DNA from: an uncultured Dehalococcoidia bacterium
GTDB taxonomy: Bacteria; Chloroflexota; Dehalococcoidia; Lucifugimonadales; UBA3495
NCBI GenBank assembly: GCA_951812625.1
Contig: CATOSP010000001.1
Span: forward strand, 62,001-126,000
Direction of reading: 5' to 3'
DNA length: 64,000 bases
In this document: piece by piece, positions 34,153 through 43,377 of the stretch
Numbering within the stretch: the stretch's first letter is position 1
Layout: each line of letters starts with the position of its first letter
Program-made: the position numbers and the translations under genes
The notes under the pieces: generated by a model
The model's database searches: none
Told to the model about the DNA's origin: nothing
The model's input: only the letters and a program-made list of their open reading frames with translations

Positions 34153-35562
34153 TTGACAGAAACCACCGCTGCCATTCACCCACTGAAACTGGTTACGAAG
34201 GCGGCGCCTCCCCTGTTGGTCTTCGGGGCCGTGCTGTTCGCCCCAACGCCGGACGGTCTTACCCCGGAAGGCCAACGGGCCCTGGCGGTGGTAAGCTTGG
34301 CAGTTGTGCTGTGGACCACCGAAGTGGTGCCAATTGCCGTCACGGGTCTGGCGAGTGTCCTGCTCCTGCTGCTGCTCGGCGCGGTCCCGAGCACCAGCGA
34401 TGGACTCTACGGGTTCGCCCAGCCAGTGACCTACTTCCTGGTCGGGATTCTTACCCTCGGATTGGCCGTCCACCAGTCCGGACTGGCCCAGCGAATGGCC
34501 GCCCACATCATCCGCCTGGCGGGTGGCAGCCCCCGGATGCTGTACATGCAGATGCTGGTTTCCTTCGCGGCTTTGACCTTTGCCCTGCCTTCCGCTTCCA
34601 ACAGGGGCGCGATCCTGGTCCACATCTACGAGGAGGTGATGGACCGCTGGAACATTGCCAGGGAAGCCCCGCTGAACAAGGCGGTCATGCTGGCAATGGG
34701 TTCCCTGAACCGGCTGGGCTCGACCGCCCTACTTGCTGGTGGCATCACGCCGGTGGTGGCCTCATCGCTGGTAGGTGGCTTTTCCTGGACCCGCTGGTTC
34801 GTGATGATGGCGCCGCCCTTCTACCTTATGCTGGCTATTGGGGGAGCCATACTCTTCCTGATGTACCGGTCTGGGTTCTCTGCCAGCCGGGAGCCGGCGG
34901 GCGGAGACCTTCTTCCCGGCCCCATCACCTTCCCTGAAATGAAAGCCGGGATGATAACCTTGGGCACGGCGCTGCTGTGGTTCACGGACTTTGCCCACGG
35001 CCTGCCGCCAGCGGTCCCGGCCCTCATCGCCATGACCGTCATCCTCATGCCGGGAATCGGTCTGCTGACGTGGCGCGAGTTCGAGCGGGACCTGGGGTGG
35101 AGCAACTTTTTCGTCATCGCAACTTCCCTGTCGCTGGCCCATGCGCTGGCCTCCAGCGGTGCAGCCCGTTGGTCCGCCGAATTGCTGGTGGGGCTGGTTG
35201 CCGGGGTGGTGGACTATCCCGTCCTCCTGCTGCTGGTCCTGGGCGCGGCTTCGGCAGCCGTCCGCATGGTGATGACGAACATCTCCGGCTACCTGGCGTT
35301 TCTGATACCTGTGGCCATGTCCACCGGCGAGTCGCTGGGCTTCAATCCCCTGGTGTTCGGCCTTGCCGTGGTGGTGGTGGGGGACGCGCTGGTCTACTAT
35401 CCGGCCAATGCAACCGCCAGCGTGTTCATTTTCCAGCGGGCCAACATAGGCGCCCCGGAAGTGTTCCGGTTTGGTGTTGTAATGACCGTGGTGGCAATTG
35501 CCGTTATGTTGTTGGTCTCCCTGGTTTACTGGAACTGGTTGGGGGAAGGTCTGACGGTCTAG
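34153..35562 (+). CDS. SLC13/DASS-family carboxylate transporter
   Basis: An inner-membrane Na+-coupled or exchange transporter for di- or tricarboxylates, with about 11 segments. Family features are LAVVLWTTEVVPIAVTGLAS, the SNRGAIL helix break near residue 140, VMLAMGSLNRLGSTALLAGG and AASAAVRMVMTNISGY in the C-terminal repeat. The TTG start is weakly supported: GAGAGGG lies far upstream. It is followed 16 bases later by a cupin gene, so both are likely co-transcribed. Sulfate or phosphate transport is a less likely alternative. Confidence 0.8.
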   Translation: MTETTAAIHPLKLVTKAAPPLLVFGAVLFAPTPDGLTPEGQRALAVVSLAVVLWTTEVVPIAVTGLASVLLLLLLGAVPSTSDGLYGFAQPVTYFLVGILTLGLAVHQSGLAQRMAAHIIRLAGGSPRMLYMQMLVSFAALTFALPSASNRGAILVHIYEEVMDRWNIAREAPLNKAVMLAMGSLNRLGSTALLAGGITPVVASSLVGGFSWTRWFVMMAPPFYLMLAIGGAILFLMYRSGFSASREPAGGDLLPGPITFPEMKAGMITLGTALLWFTDFAHGLPPAVPALIAMTVILMPGIGLLTWREFERDLGWSNFFVIATSLSLAHALASSGAARWSAELLVGLVAGVVDYPVLLLLVLGAASAAVRMVMTNISGYLAFLIPVAMSTGESLGFNPLVFGLAVVVVGDALVYYPANATASVFIFQRANIGAPEVFRFGVVMTVVAIAVMLLVSLVYWNWLGEGLTV

Positions 35563-35578
35563 TCGAAATGGAGATGGC

Positions 35579-36019
35579 ATGACGCAACAACACTCGCAGC
35601 AAGTACCGCCGGTGGGTCACCGGGGGGATGCGCCCGACGTATACGCGCCGGACGGGTCGGAAATACGTCTGCTGGCAGACGGGCGGCACCGGGCGACCCG
35701 GGCCAGCCTTGTCGAGGTCAGCCTTGCCCCCGGAGGGGTGTCCCGCCCGGTGTGGCACCAGAGTGTTGAAGAGATATGGTACGTGCTGCAGGGTACGGGG
35801 CAGGTCTGGCGCTGCCCAGATGGTGTGCCGTTGGACCGCGTGGCCCCGGTGGATGTGGGACCCGGAGACGCCCTGACGATCCCCACCGGGTGGCGGTTCC
35901 AGTTCAGCGCGGGCGAGGACGAGACGCTGCGGTTCCTCTGCTACACTTCCCCGCCGTGGCCGGGTGAGGACGAGGCGCAGCCCGCAGAGAGTGGCGGGTT
36001 GGGGGAACCGACGGTGTGA
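35579..36019 (+). CDS. cupin-domain protein, co-transcribed with the SLC13 transporter
   Basis: The 146 residues hold one cupin: GGVSRPVWHQSVEEIWYVLQG is motif 1 with a single His and Glu pair, and PVDVGPGDALTIPTGWRFQF is motif 2. The C-terminal 20 residues are a disordered acidic tail. It could be a sugar/phenolate isomerase or a ligand-binding regulator; placement after a carboxylate transporter suggests a metabolic role. It is convergent with the crotonase cluster, 18 bases apart. Confidence 0.7.
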   Translation: MTQQHSQQVPPVGHRGDAPDVYAPDGSEIRLLADGRHRATRASLVEVSLAPGGVSRPVWHQSVEEIWYVLQGTGQVWRCPDGVPLDRVAPVDVGPGDALTIPTGWRFQFSAGEDETLRFLCYTSPPWPGEDEAQPAESGGLGEPTV

Positions 36020-36037
36020 GGGTAATTCGGGCGAAGT

Positions 36038-36730
36038 TCAGGGAGCGGATGGGAACATCCGGGCGAGGTTGAGGGCTGTGGGCAGGGGAAGGCCGGACAA
36101 CTGCCAGACCTGCTCCTTTCGAAACGCGCCTGCGGAGCCGAACCTCTGGGACATGTCCGATGCTATTTCAATGGCACGGCCGAGGGACTGGCCTGTTGGG
36201 GCTGTCCTGTTGACCAGACGCAGCCGCTCCAGGCGCGGGGCGTCCATGGTTTCGCCGGTCAACAGCAGGTCCAGGCCCGCACCCAGGTTGGTCATCCGGG
36301 GCAAGAGCACCGAGGCCAGCCGGTAGCTGACCGCCAGGTCCGTGTCGGGGAAGCCGAATCTAGCATCACCGGCGGCAACGCGGAGGTCGCAAGCCAGGGC
36401 GAGCTCGAAGCCCAGACCGTAGCATTGGCCCTCCACCGCGGCGATCACCGGCTTGGTGAGGGTGTAGGGAAACAGTCCTTGCAGCGGGTCGGGGCTGACT
36501 CCGCCGGACAGCAGTTCTTCCACGTCGTGGCCCACGGAGAAGTCGCCGCCCGTCCCGTGCAGGACTCCAACAAGCAGATCGTCCTCGGATTCCAGTTCCT
36601 CCCAAGCTGCTACCAACCCACGCTGTAGCTCCCAGCTCAAGGCGTTTCCAGTCTCCGGGCGGCGCATTTCCACCAGGAGTATCGGGCCCTGGCGCGTGCA
36701 GTTGACTGGAGGATCTTGAGAATCGGACAT
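36038..36730 (-). CDS. enoyl-CoA hydratase/isomerase family protein, third of a tandem set
   Basis: The ATG at 36730 has GAGG six bases upstream; a TTG at 36745 is a poorer start. The 230 residues are slightly short. Oxyanion-hole loops are GGDFSVGHDVEEL and VEGQCYGLGFELALACDLRV. The position of the second catalytic acid reads GFPDTDLAVSY, with Asp, so activity may be isomerase-like. It lies 30 bases after the second crotonase gene on the same strand. Confidence 0.8.
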   Translation of the reverse strand: MSDSQDPPVNCTRQGPILLVEMRRPETGNALSWELQRGLVAAWEELESEDDLLVGVLHGTGGDFSVGHDVEELLSGGVSPDPLQGLFPYTLTKPVIAAVEGQCYGLGFELALACDLRVAAGDARFGFPDTDLAVSYRLASVLLPRMTNLGAGLDLLLTGETMDAPRLERLRLVNRTAPTGQSLGRAIEIASDMSQRFGSAGAFRKEQVWQLSGLPLPTALNLARMFPSAP

Positions 36731-36760
36731 GATAGGCCTCGGCAAGAAGTGTTGGGGGAA

Positions 36761-37567
36761 TCAGTGCAGACTGGACCCGGACCGGTCGTGCATGGCCTTG
36801 TCCAGACCGGGCAGGTAGTCGGAGCTTTCCTGGGGAGGGAACCGCTGCTCCAGGGACATGGCGTAGTCCAGGGGTAGGCCGATGCTCTGGAACAGCCTCA
36901 GCTTGTGGTAGCTGAGATAGGACGAGGGGAAGCGGCAGATTCGCTCTGCGATTTCCAGGGCACGGGCAACTCCCCGGCCCGTGGGAACGACCTCGTTGAC
37001 CAGACCCAGGTCGTAGGCCCGCTGCGCGGTGAGGGAGTCGCCAGTCCAGACCATCTCCAGCCCCAGGTTCAGGTTGGCCAGAAAGTAGAGCTTGTGGGTG
37101 GTCTGCTTGGCTCCCATGCCCCGCTTGACCTCTGGGAGGCCGATCTGGGCGTGCTCCTCTATTATCCTGAGATCGCATCCCATCGCCATCTCGCATCCGG
37201 CGGCGAGGCACCAGCCGTTGATGGCGGCGATGACCGGCTTCCACAGACCGAAGTTGTTGCCGTTGAAGGACGGGCGAATACTGCGGGAGCGGTCGGCGTC
37301 CAGGAGGGCCTGGGCCGACTGTGCGCCCAGGTCCCTGGCCCGCTCGTCACTCTGGCGCAGGTCCATTCCGGCGCAGAAGGCACGGTCGCCTGCGCCGGTG
37401 ATGATCATCACCTTGAGGTCGGGATCGTCGCGGAAGTCCAGCCAGGCCTCGTTCAAAGCCTGGGGAAGCCCGCCGCCCAGGGCGTTCATGCGCTCGGGGC
37501 GGTTCATCGTTGCAATGAGGACCTGTCCTTCCTGACGGCGCAGGAGAACGTCGTTGGATTCCTGCAT
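36761..37567 (-). CDS. enoyl-CoA hydratase/isomerase family protein, second of a tandem set
   Basis: The ATG follows AGGGAGA by a few bases. The 268 residues include GDRAFCAGMDLRQ and INGWCLAAGCEMAMGCDLRI (oxyanion hole) and IGLPEVKRGMG, with Glu at the second catalytic position. An insert SIRPSFNGNNFGLWKP between them is unusual. It is the most canonical of the three tandem crotonases. Confidence 0.8.
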   Translation of the reverse strand: MQESNDVLLRRQEGQVLIATMNRPERMNALGGGLPQALNEAWLDFRDDPDLKVMIITGAGDRAFCAGMDLRQSDERARDLGAQSAQALLDADRSRSIRPSFNGNNFGLWKPVIAAINGWCLAAGCEMAMGCDLRIIEEHAQIGLPEVKRGMGAKQTTHKLYFLANLNLGLEMVWTGDSLTAQRAYDLGLVNEVVPTGRGVARALEIAERICRFPSSYLSYHKLRLFQSIGLPLDYAMSLEQRFPPQESSDYLPGLDKAMHDRSGSSLH

Positions 37568-37616
37568 GTGTGTCTCCCTAATCTATCCCGCCGCTGGCCC
37601 GCTTCCGCATACCGGT

Positions 37617-38468
37617 CTAGCGGTTGCGCCAGACGGGTCGACGGTTTTCGACGAAAGCGCGGGTACCCTCGATGCGGTCCTCGCTGGCGTAGGGGTTGGG
37701 ACCCACCTCAAGGTTCTGGGCGTAATGGAAGGGCACGCCGATGGAGCGGTAGGCGGTCTCCTTCTGGAAGGAACGGGTGACCGGGGCGTACTGGAGCAGT
37801 TCACGGGCCAGCAACATGCCGCCGGAATATGCCGTGCCCTCCGGGGTGACTATGTCTGGAGCCAAGGGGCGTATGGGCAGGCGTCCCTCGGCATCATCTG
37901 TGGCGGCGGTGTCGCCTTGCTGGACGATGCGGTTGACCAGACCCATGCGATGGGCGTCCTGGGCGTTCAGGGACTCCCGGCCCCAGAGGACGTCCAGAGC
38001 TGCGGAGAGGCCGAGCAGGTTGACCAGCCAGACCGCGGTAATGCCCGGTCCGCCGCCATCCTGGTCAATTCCGGCCCGGAAAGATGCGCTTTCACTGGAC
38101 CCGCCAACCCGCCCGGCCTGGGCAACACGCAGGTCGCAACCCAGGGCAAGCGCCAGGCCCTCGCCGGAACAGACGCCCTGGACTGCGGCGATGATTGGCT
38201 TCATAGTATCAACCCTGCCGCCGGCCCAGAGGAGGCCCCGTTCCCGCCCGGAGTGGTGAGATGGGTTGGGTTCCGGGATGGAACCGGTGCAGAAGTCCGG
38301 CCCGTCACCGCAGACCAGACCGACCCAGGCGTCGTCATCGTCCCGGAAGGAGTTGAAGGCCGCATTCAACTCCCGGCGCATGTCTGGGGAGAACGCATTT
38401 CCACGGTCCGTGGCTTCCAGCCGCAGCACGGCTACGCGGTCTTCAACGCTGTAGGAGACTTCCGGCAC
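37617..38468 (-). CDS. enoyl-CoA hydratase/isomerase family protein, first of a tandem set
   Basis: The GTG start has GGAG upstream. The 283 residues are crotonase-like but divergent: the first oxyanion loop reads DGPDFCTGSIPEPN and the second VQGVCSGEGLALALGCDLRV. The region after RVAQAGRVGGSSESASF lacks the usual Glu. The C-terminus ARAFVENRRPVW-like ending (GTRAFVENRRPVW) is standard. The gene precedes two more crotonases at gaps of 49 and 30 bases, suggesting one transcript. Confidence 0.75.
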   Translation of the reverse strand: MPEVSYSVEDRVAVLRLEATDRGNAFSPDMRRELNAAFNSFRDDDDAWVGLVCGDGPDFCTGSIPEPNPSHHSGRERGLLWAGGRVDTMKPIIAAVQGVCSGEGLALALGCDLRVAQAGRVGGSSESASFRAGIDQDGGGPGITAVWLVNLLGLSAALDVLWGRESLNAQDAHRMGLVNRIVQQGDTAATDDAEGRLPIRPLAPDIVTPEGTAYSGGMLLARELLQYAPVTRSFQKETAYRSIGVPFHYAQNLEVGPNPYASEDRIEGTRAFVENRRPVWRNR

Positions 38469-38520
38469 GTTATTTCTCCGATTCTATCACTGTAATCGAC
38501 CTAATCTCCGCCGATTATCA

Positions 38521-39003
38521 TCAAGACGCTGTACCATTACAGTATGGCTCCATGACCGTGACACCGCCGATTGGACTACCCTCAAACCGTCTGGAGAATC
38601 TCTTGTCCCAGACGAATAAGACATCGCAACCATTCCAAACGGCAGTAGCGAGGTGTATCGCATCAATGGGAGACATTCCGTGTTCAGCACCCAACTCCTG
38701 TGCCATTTCAGCTATTTCCCTGGTGACATCAATGGTCTGGATGAAACTGCGCTGCAAAAACCTCTGGACCTGCCGGATTTCCTCCCTGTCCAGTGGTTCG
38801 GTTTGTTCCCGGATACGTCTGACCTCGGCAATGGTTATTGTGGAAGTGAATATAGTGTACTTGTCCGATTCCGCGTCTTCAAAGATGCGTCTGGCAATCT
38901 CCCATCGCATCAGCCCACCCAGACCCACTATCTGTTCCTGTTTCACCAGTGCGAAGAAGACTGACGAATCCAGGTAGGGCCGGGTAAAAGGCTCAGTCAC
39001 CAC
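38521..39003 (-). CDS. PIN-domain ribonuclease toxin (VapC-like)
   Basis: The 160 residues keep the four PIN acids: D12 in YLDSSVFFALV, E60 in TIAEVRR, D114 in SPIDAIHLATA and D133 in VWDKRF. PIN toxins cleave RNA, often tRNA or rRNA. The start overlaps the upstream gene by 11 bases, the coupled arrangement of toxin-antitoxin pairs. Confidence 0.8.
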   Translation of the reverse strand: MVTEPFTRPYLDSSVFFALVKQEQIVGLGGLMRWEIARRIFEDAESDKYTIFTSTITIAEVRRIREQTEPLDREEIRQVQRFLQRSFIQTIDVTREIAEMAQELGAEHGMSPIDAIHLATAVWNGCDVLFVWDKRFSRRFEGSPIGGVTVMEPYCNGTAS

Positions 39004-39397
39004 GTAGTTCCCGGATGTATTCCTCCGTGGTCAATTCACCGGTTATGCCGGGTGCCAAGCCAATCATGTAGTCGATGGAAGGAAGAGAAGACTCTTCCTC
39101 GAAGGCCCTTATCCGCTCAACAGCAACGCTGATGGGGTCGCCCGCCACGTTATAGGATACCAGGCCGGATACTAATACTCTGCTGCCAAGGTTGGAGGCA
39201 AATTCGTCTACCATATCCTTCGACAGTTCGCACTTCACGGCGACCCTACTCACCGCGTGGCAAACGTTGAACCAGCGGCCTTCGCCAGGGAGGGAAGCCA
39301 GCTCCAGTCTCCCTTCCACGGATCCAATGCTCTTGTGATGGATTTCGGCTCGCGCATCCACGTTGCTGCTCGCTTTACTGGGCGGTGGTCCCCCCAT
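38993..39397 (-). CDS. probable antitoxin partner of the PIN protein (small beta-barrel type)
   Basis: The 134 residues contain one beta-rich domain: SVEGRLELASLPGEGRWFNV, then VAVKCELSKDMVDEFASNLG and RVLVSGLVSYNVAGDPISV. The C-terminal helix ends TTEEYIRELRGD. This layout (strand, V-x-C, helix, R-V-x-V-x-G) recurs upstream of PIN toxins in Chloroflexota and cyanobacteria, where it is treated as the antitoxin. If the ATG at 39397 is used it overlaps the SDR stop by 23 bases; a GTG at 39361 avoids the overlap. A longer N-terminus is usual, so it may be truncated. Confidence 0.55.
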   Translation of the reverse strand: MGGPPPSKASSNVDARAEIHHKSIGSVEGRLELASLPGEGRWFNVCHAVSRVAVKCELSKDMVDEFASNLGSRVLVSGLVSYNVAGDPISVAVERIRAFEEESSLPSIDYMIGLAPGITGELTTEEYIRELRGD

Positions 39398-40130
39398 CGA
39401 TTACCAACTCGCTGCCGGTGACGAAGGATGATTCGTCGGAGGCCAGGTAGAGGACGCCATAGGCGATGTCTTCAGGTTTGCCGGTCCTGCCCAAGGGAAT
39501 GCGCTCTTCGCTTTGGCGTTGCAGCTCCGGGTCGCTGAGACGAGCGCCCGCCATCGGCGTGTCCACTGCGCCGGGATGGACGGAGTTGGCCCGGATTCCT
39601 TCACTGGCGTATTGGATGGCGGTGGCCTTGGTGAAGATCCGCACCGCTCCCTTGGAGGCATTGTAGGCAGCCTGTACGTAGTCCTGGCCGACCATGCCCG
39701 ATATGGACGATGTGTTGATGATGGAACCGCCGCCGGCCCGGCGCATCTCAGGAATGGCGGCCTGAGTTCCCAGGAAAACGCCCTTGCCATTGACGGCCAT
39801 GATGCGGTCCCACTCCTCTTCGGAGGAGTCTTCCAGAACGCCACGGGCGACGATGCCCGCGTTGTTCACCAGTATGTCCAGCTTGCCGAACCGGGAGACC
39901 GCCAGGGCGACGGCATTCTGCCAGTCGGCAGCGCTGGTCACGTCCAGCCGGACGAACACGCACTCGCCTCCGGCCTCGTTGATCTCGGCCTCGGTCCGGC
40001 GTCCTTCGTCTTCCAGAATGTCCCCGATAACGACCTTTGCGCCCTCAAGGGCCAGCATCCTGGCCTCGGCGGCTCCCATGCCTCTTGCGCCTCCGCTGAC
40101 CAGGGCGACCTTACCCTCTACCCGCGGCAT
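39375..40130 (-). CDS. SDR-family NAD(P)-dependent oxidoreductase
   Basis: A complete classical SDR of 251 residues: SGGARGMGAAEARMLALEG, LVNNAGIVARG, INTSSISGMVG and the Tyr-Lys pair in YNASKGAVRIFTKATAIQYA. The C-terminus is SELVIDGGTTAQ. It is a paralog of the SDR at 29816. The PIN antitoxin frame begins inside its last codons. Confidence 0.85.
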   Translation of the reverse strand: MPRVEGKVALVSGGARGMGAAEARMLALEGAKVVIGDILEDEGRRTEAEINEAGGECVFVRLDVTSAADWQNAVALAVSRFGKLDILVNNAGIVARGVLEDSSEEEWDRIMAVNGKGVFLGTQAAIPEMRRAGGGSIINTSSISGMVGQDYVQAAYNASKGAVRIFTKATAIQYASEGIRANSVHPGAVDTPMAGARLSDPELQRQSEERIPLGRTGKPEDIAYGVLYLASDESSFVTGSELVIDGGTTAQ

Positions 40131-40170
40131 ACTTCCTCCGTTGGCGTTGATGATACCGTCCAGTGGTGAT

Positions 40171-40191
40171 TACGGGCCAGTATAGCCCGTA
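40171..40191. promoter_or_regulatory. Inverted repeat in a divergent promoter region
   Basis: TACGGGC at 40171-40177 and GCCCGTA at 40185-40191 are perfect inverted repeats around a 7-base centre containing TATA. It lies between the divergent SDR and amidohydrolase genes and could be an operator. Confidence 0.35.
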
Positions 40192-40370
40192 CCCGGTTGC
40201 CGTTCCAGTGCGATCCATTGGGAACGCGGGCCCTCAGCGTCCGCACGGGGCCTTCACCGGGTACTCGGCGACGTTCTTGGATCGACGCCGGTGGCCGCTT
40301 TCCGATGGGGAGTGGTATGCTGGCTGATGAGCATCAAAGCATGTTATGTATACTTGCCGGCGGAGGCGTC

Positions 40371-41984
40371 ATGGCATCGTCGATTGTGCGTGGAAAGTAT
40401 GTTGTCTGCCGGGTAACCGGGCCGCACTCGGCGGAGGTAATCTCCGACGGGGCGCTGTTCCAGCGGGATGGAGAGATAGTCGAGGTCGGCGGCTACGAGG
40501 AACTCCGGCGCAGGCATCCGGACGAAGAAGTTATCGGGTCGGCCAATTACCTGGTGATGCCCGGCATGGTCAACGACCATTTCCACGTGGGCCTGACGCC
40601 CTTCCAGATGGGCATACCCGACCTGCCGCTGGAGATGTGGAGCCTGGCCCGTATCGGCGTCCGGCAGATTGACCCCTACCTGGACCAGTTATACGGCGCG
40701 GTACAGATGATCGAGACGGGCACCACGACGGTGCAAGCTATCCATTCGCCGGGCAGGGGTGTCGGGCCGGTGAGCATGGAAATCGCGGACAAGGTCGTGG
40801 GCGCCTACCAGGCGTCAGGTATGCGCGTATCCTACGCCCCGTCCGTCGCCGACCAGAACTCAATGGTGGCCGGTGCAGGCGGGGGCGAAGAGGAGTTCGC
40901 CGCAACGATGCCTGGAGACCTGGGAGAACGCTACCGGGCCTTCATGGCGCCCAGCTACCGGCCCGTGGATGAAGTGATGCCCATCCTCGAGGAGATATGC
41001 TCCAAGTACGGCGGCAACCGGTACGAACGTGTCCAGGTAACGATGGCCCCGAGCAACGTCCACCGCTGCTCGGATGAACTGCTGGTGGCGTTGAAACAGC
41101 TTGCCGGCCGGCACAGCACCGGGATTCACATCCACTTGCAGGAGACCGTCTACCAGAAGTTGTACGGATTCCGGGAGTGGGACAAGACCCCGCTCCAGCA
41201 CCTGCACGAGTTAGGATTCCTTGGCCCGGAGGTTACCTGCGGTCATAGCGTGTGGGCCACCGACGATGACCTGCGCATCATGGCCGAGACAGGAACTAAC
41301 GTCTGCCACAACGCCAGTTCCAACCTGAGGTTGCAAAGCGGGATTGCCCCGATGGGCAAGATCCTGGCGGCGGGCATCCGGGTGGCCATGGGCAGTGACG
41401 AGGCGGGGCTTAACGACGACAAGGACCTTTTCCAGGAGATGCGGCTGGCGCTCAAGGTTCACCGGGTGCCGGGAATAGACTTCGACCCGCCGACCGCCTG
41501 CCAAGTACTGCAGATGGCCACGGAGAACGGCGCGTACGCGAGCTGGTTTGGCGACGGCTCGAGGGACGGATCCTCCACGGCATTGCCGTCCCCCCACCAC
41601 ACAGGGGGAATCGTTCCCAGAATCGGGACCCTGGCCCCCGGCAAACGGGCAGACCTGGCATTGGTGGACCTGCGGAACATCGAGGAGCCCTTCCTCGACC
41701 CGGAGTCCCCGGTCGTAGACGCACTGGTCCACCGGGGCCGGGGCATCGACGTGGACACCGTGATGGTCGACGGGGAGGTGGTGCTGCGCGACGGGCAACT
41801 GACACGCGTAAACAAAGAAGACCTGTTCCGGGAACTCAAGGGCGCCCTGGACCGGCCTCTATCGCCACTGGAACAGGAACGGCGGGAACTTGCCCGGCTG
41901 GTGGAACCCCACCTGCGGCGCTTCTACCTGGGCACCGTCCCACAGGATGCGACACCGCACACGGTGTATAACGCGAGGTCGTAG
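40371..41984 (+). CDS. amidohydrolase (chlorohydrolase/ATZ-TRZ deaminase type)
   Basis: The ATG at 40371 follows CGGAGG by four bases and gives 537 residues; frames upstream of it lack homology. Metal ligands are visible in MVNDHFHVGL (first His pair), IHIHLQET, CGHSVWATDDDLRIM and MGSDEAGLNDD (final Asp). The final KRADLALVDL and DVDTVMVDGEVV strands complete the composite barrel. Hydrolysis of an amino- or chloro-heterocycle or guanidine-like substrate is likely; atrazine-type activity cannot be claimed. An MFS exporter gene follows. Confidence 0.8.
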   Translation: MASSIVRGKYVVCRVTGPHSAEVISDGALFQRDGEIVEVGGYEELRRRHPDEEVIGSANYLVMPGMVNDHFHVGLTPFQMGIPDLPLEMWSLARIGVRQIDPYLDQLYGAVQMIETGTTTVQAIHSPGRGVGPVSMEIADKVVGAYQASGMRVSYAPSVADQNSMVAGAGGGEEEFAATMPGDLGERYRAFMAPSYRPVDEVMPILEEICSKYGGNRYERVQVTMAPSNVHRCSDELLVALKQLAGRHSTGIHIHLQETVYQKLYGFREWDKTPLQHLHELGFLGPEVTCGHSVWATDDDLRIMAETGTNVCHNASSNLRLQSGIAPMGKILAAGIRVAMGSDEAGLNDDKDLFQEMRLALKVHRVPGIDFDPPTACQVLQMATENGAYASWFGDGSRDGSSTALPSPHHTGGIVPRIGTLAPGKRADLALVDLRNIEEPFLDPESPVVDALVHRGRGIDVDTVMVDGEVVLRDGQLTRVNKEDLFRELKGALDRPLSPLEQERRELARLVEPHLRRFYLGTVPQDATPHTVYNARS

Positions 41985-42030
41985 CTCTCAGTTCCTAACC
42001 GGAAGTGCAGCAGGTGAAGCGCTGGTTGTG

Positions 42031-43320
42031 ATGATCGGGACCAGAGTCATAAGCCGTCTCGTACCTGTGTCTATGACCTATGGGCACTTCCGGTATTACT
42101 GGCTTGCCCTGCTTACGGGCGTTACCGGCCACCAAATGCTGCTGCAGTTCACGATGCACTGGCAGATGTTCAAGCTGACCGGCGAGCCGATGGACTTGGC
42201 CCTGCTGGGCATGGCAATCGCGGTCCCCGCGCTGGTGCTGAACCTGCTGGGCGGAGTGCTGGCCGACCGGCTGGAACCCAAGTTCCTCGTGGCGGCGGCC
42301 CAGAGCTGCTCGGCAACGGTGGTCGCCCTCCTGGCCATTTCCGTCCTGACCGGAGTGGTCCAGAGCTGGCACCTGCTGCTGGCCGCCGTCATCATCGGCG
42401 CCGGTCAGGCCGTGGACCAGCCCAGCCGGGCCAGTGTTTCACCAAGGCTGGTGCGCCCGGAGCACATAGTCAACGCGGTGGCAATGGACTCCCTGGTCTG
42501 GAACACCGTGCGGGTTGCCGGGCCGGTGTTGGCGGGGATCATCATCGAACGGATAAGCATCGAAGCTTCCATGTTCTGCAGCGCGGCCACTTTCTATATT
42601 CTCGCGTGTGTAGTGTCACTCTTGAAGATGCGGCCCCGTCCGCCGTCCAGTGGCCAGATGCTCAAGCAGATTGGCGAGAGCCTCAGTTATGTACGCCATC
42701 ACCCGGTCTTCCTGCACGTGATGCTGCTTACCTTCTGCAACAGCCTGTTCGGGATGGCCTATATCGGGCTGATGCCGGTCTTTGCCGAAGAGGTGCTTCA
42801 CGTCGGGGCCGAGAAGATTGGCTGGTTACTGGGGGCTTCGGGTGTGGGCGCGATTCTCGGCACCTGGATGGTGGGCAATCTGAGGGAGGGTTTCCCAAAG
42901 GGCAAAATGATCCTGGGAGGAGCGGTCCTGTACGGGATCGCCCTGATTCTATTCGCGCTGGCGGCGGGCCAGGAGCTATACCGCATGTCGATGGCGCTCC
43001 TGTTCGTCGTGGGAGTGGCCAACTCCTGGTACCTGGTCGGCGGCCTCAGCACGATTCAACAACTGGTGCCTGAGCAGTTGAGGGGGAGAGTGATGGGACT
43101 GTATGGAATAACGTGGAGCCTGTCCCCTCTCAGCGTATCTCAGGCTGGCATCGTGGCCGATCACTTCGGCGCTCCTGTGGCCGTGGCCGCGGGTGCGACG
43201 GTCATAGTGGCATCGGCGGGGGCGATCTTCGCGCTCAGCCCGGAGGTCAGAAACTTGCGCTCCGGCACCGGGAGAGGACCCGAACCAACGGCGGCAACCG
43301 TGGCCGCGGCAACCGACTAG
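42031..43320 (+). CDS. MFS transporter (EntS/MFS_3-like)
   Basis: I start at the ATG at 42031 (429 residues); an ATG around 42074, MTYGHFRYYWLALLTG, is also plausible. About 12 hydrophobic segments are visible, with the loop GGVLADRLEPKFLVAAAQ between helices 2 and 3 and EQLRGRVMGLYGITWS matching the exporter subfamily. The substrate is unknown. The gene follows the amidohydrolase and ends at a hairpin. Confidence 0.8.
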   Translation: MIGTRVISRLVPVSMTYGHFRYYWLALLTGVTGHQMLLQFTMHWQMFKLTGEPMDLALLGMAIAVPALVLNLLGGVLADRLEPKFLVAAAQSCSATVVALLAISVLTGVVQSWHLLLAAVIIGAGQAVDQPSRASVSPRLVRPEHIVNAVAMDSLVWNTVRVAGPVLAGIIIERISIEASMFCSAATFYILACVVSLLKMRPRPPSSGQMLKQIGESLSYVRHHPVFLHVMLLTFCNSLFGMAYIGLMPVFAEEVLHVGAEKIGWLLGASGVGAILGTWMVGNLREGFPKGKMILGGAVLYGIALILFALAAGQELYRMSMALLFVVGVANSWYLVGGLSTIQQLVPEQLRGRVMGLYGITWSLSPLSVSQAGIVADHFGAPVAVAAGATVIVASAGAIFALSPEVRNLRSGTGRGPEPTAATVAAATD

Positions 43321-43377
43321 CGCGGAAGACCATTCCAGGGTTCGCACACCAAGCCGGACCTACCCCAAAGATATTAG

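Noticed and set aside
36730..36745. TTG start 15 bases upstream for the third tandem crotonase
   Set aside because: The ATG at 36730 has GAGG at good spacing and a normal N-terminus.
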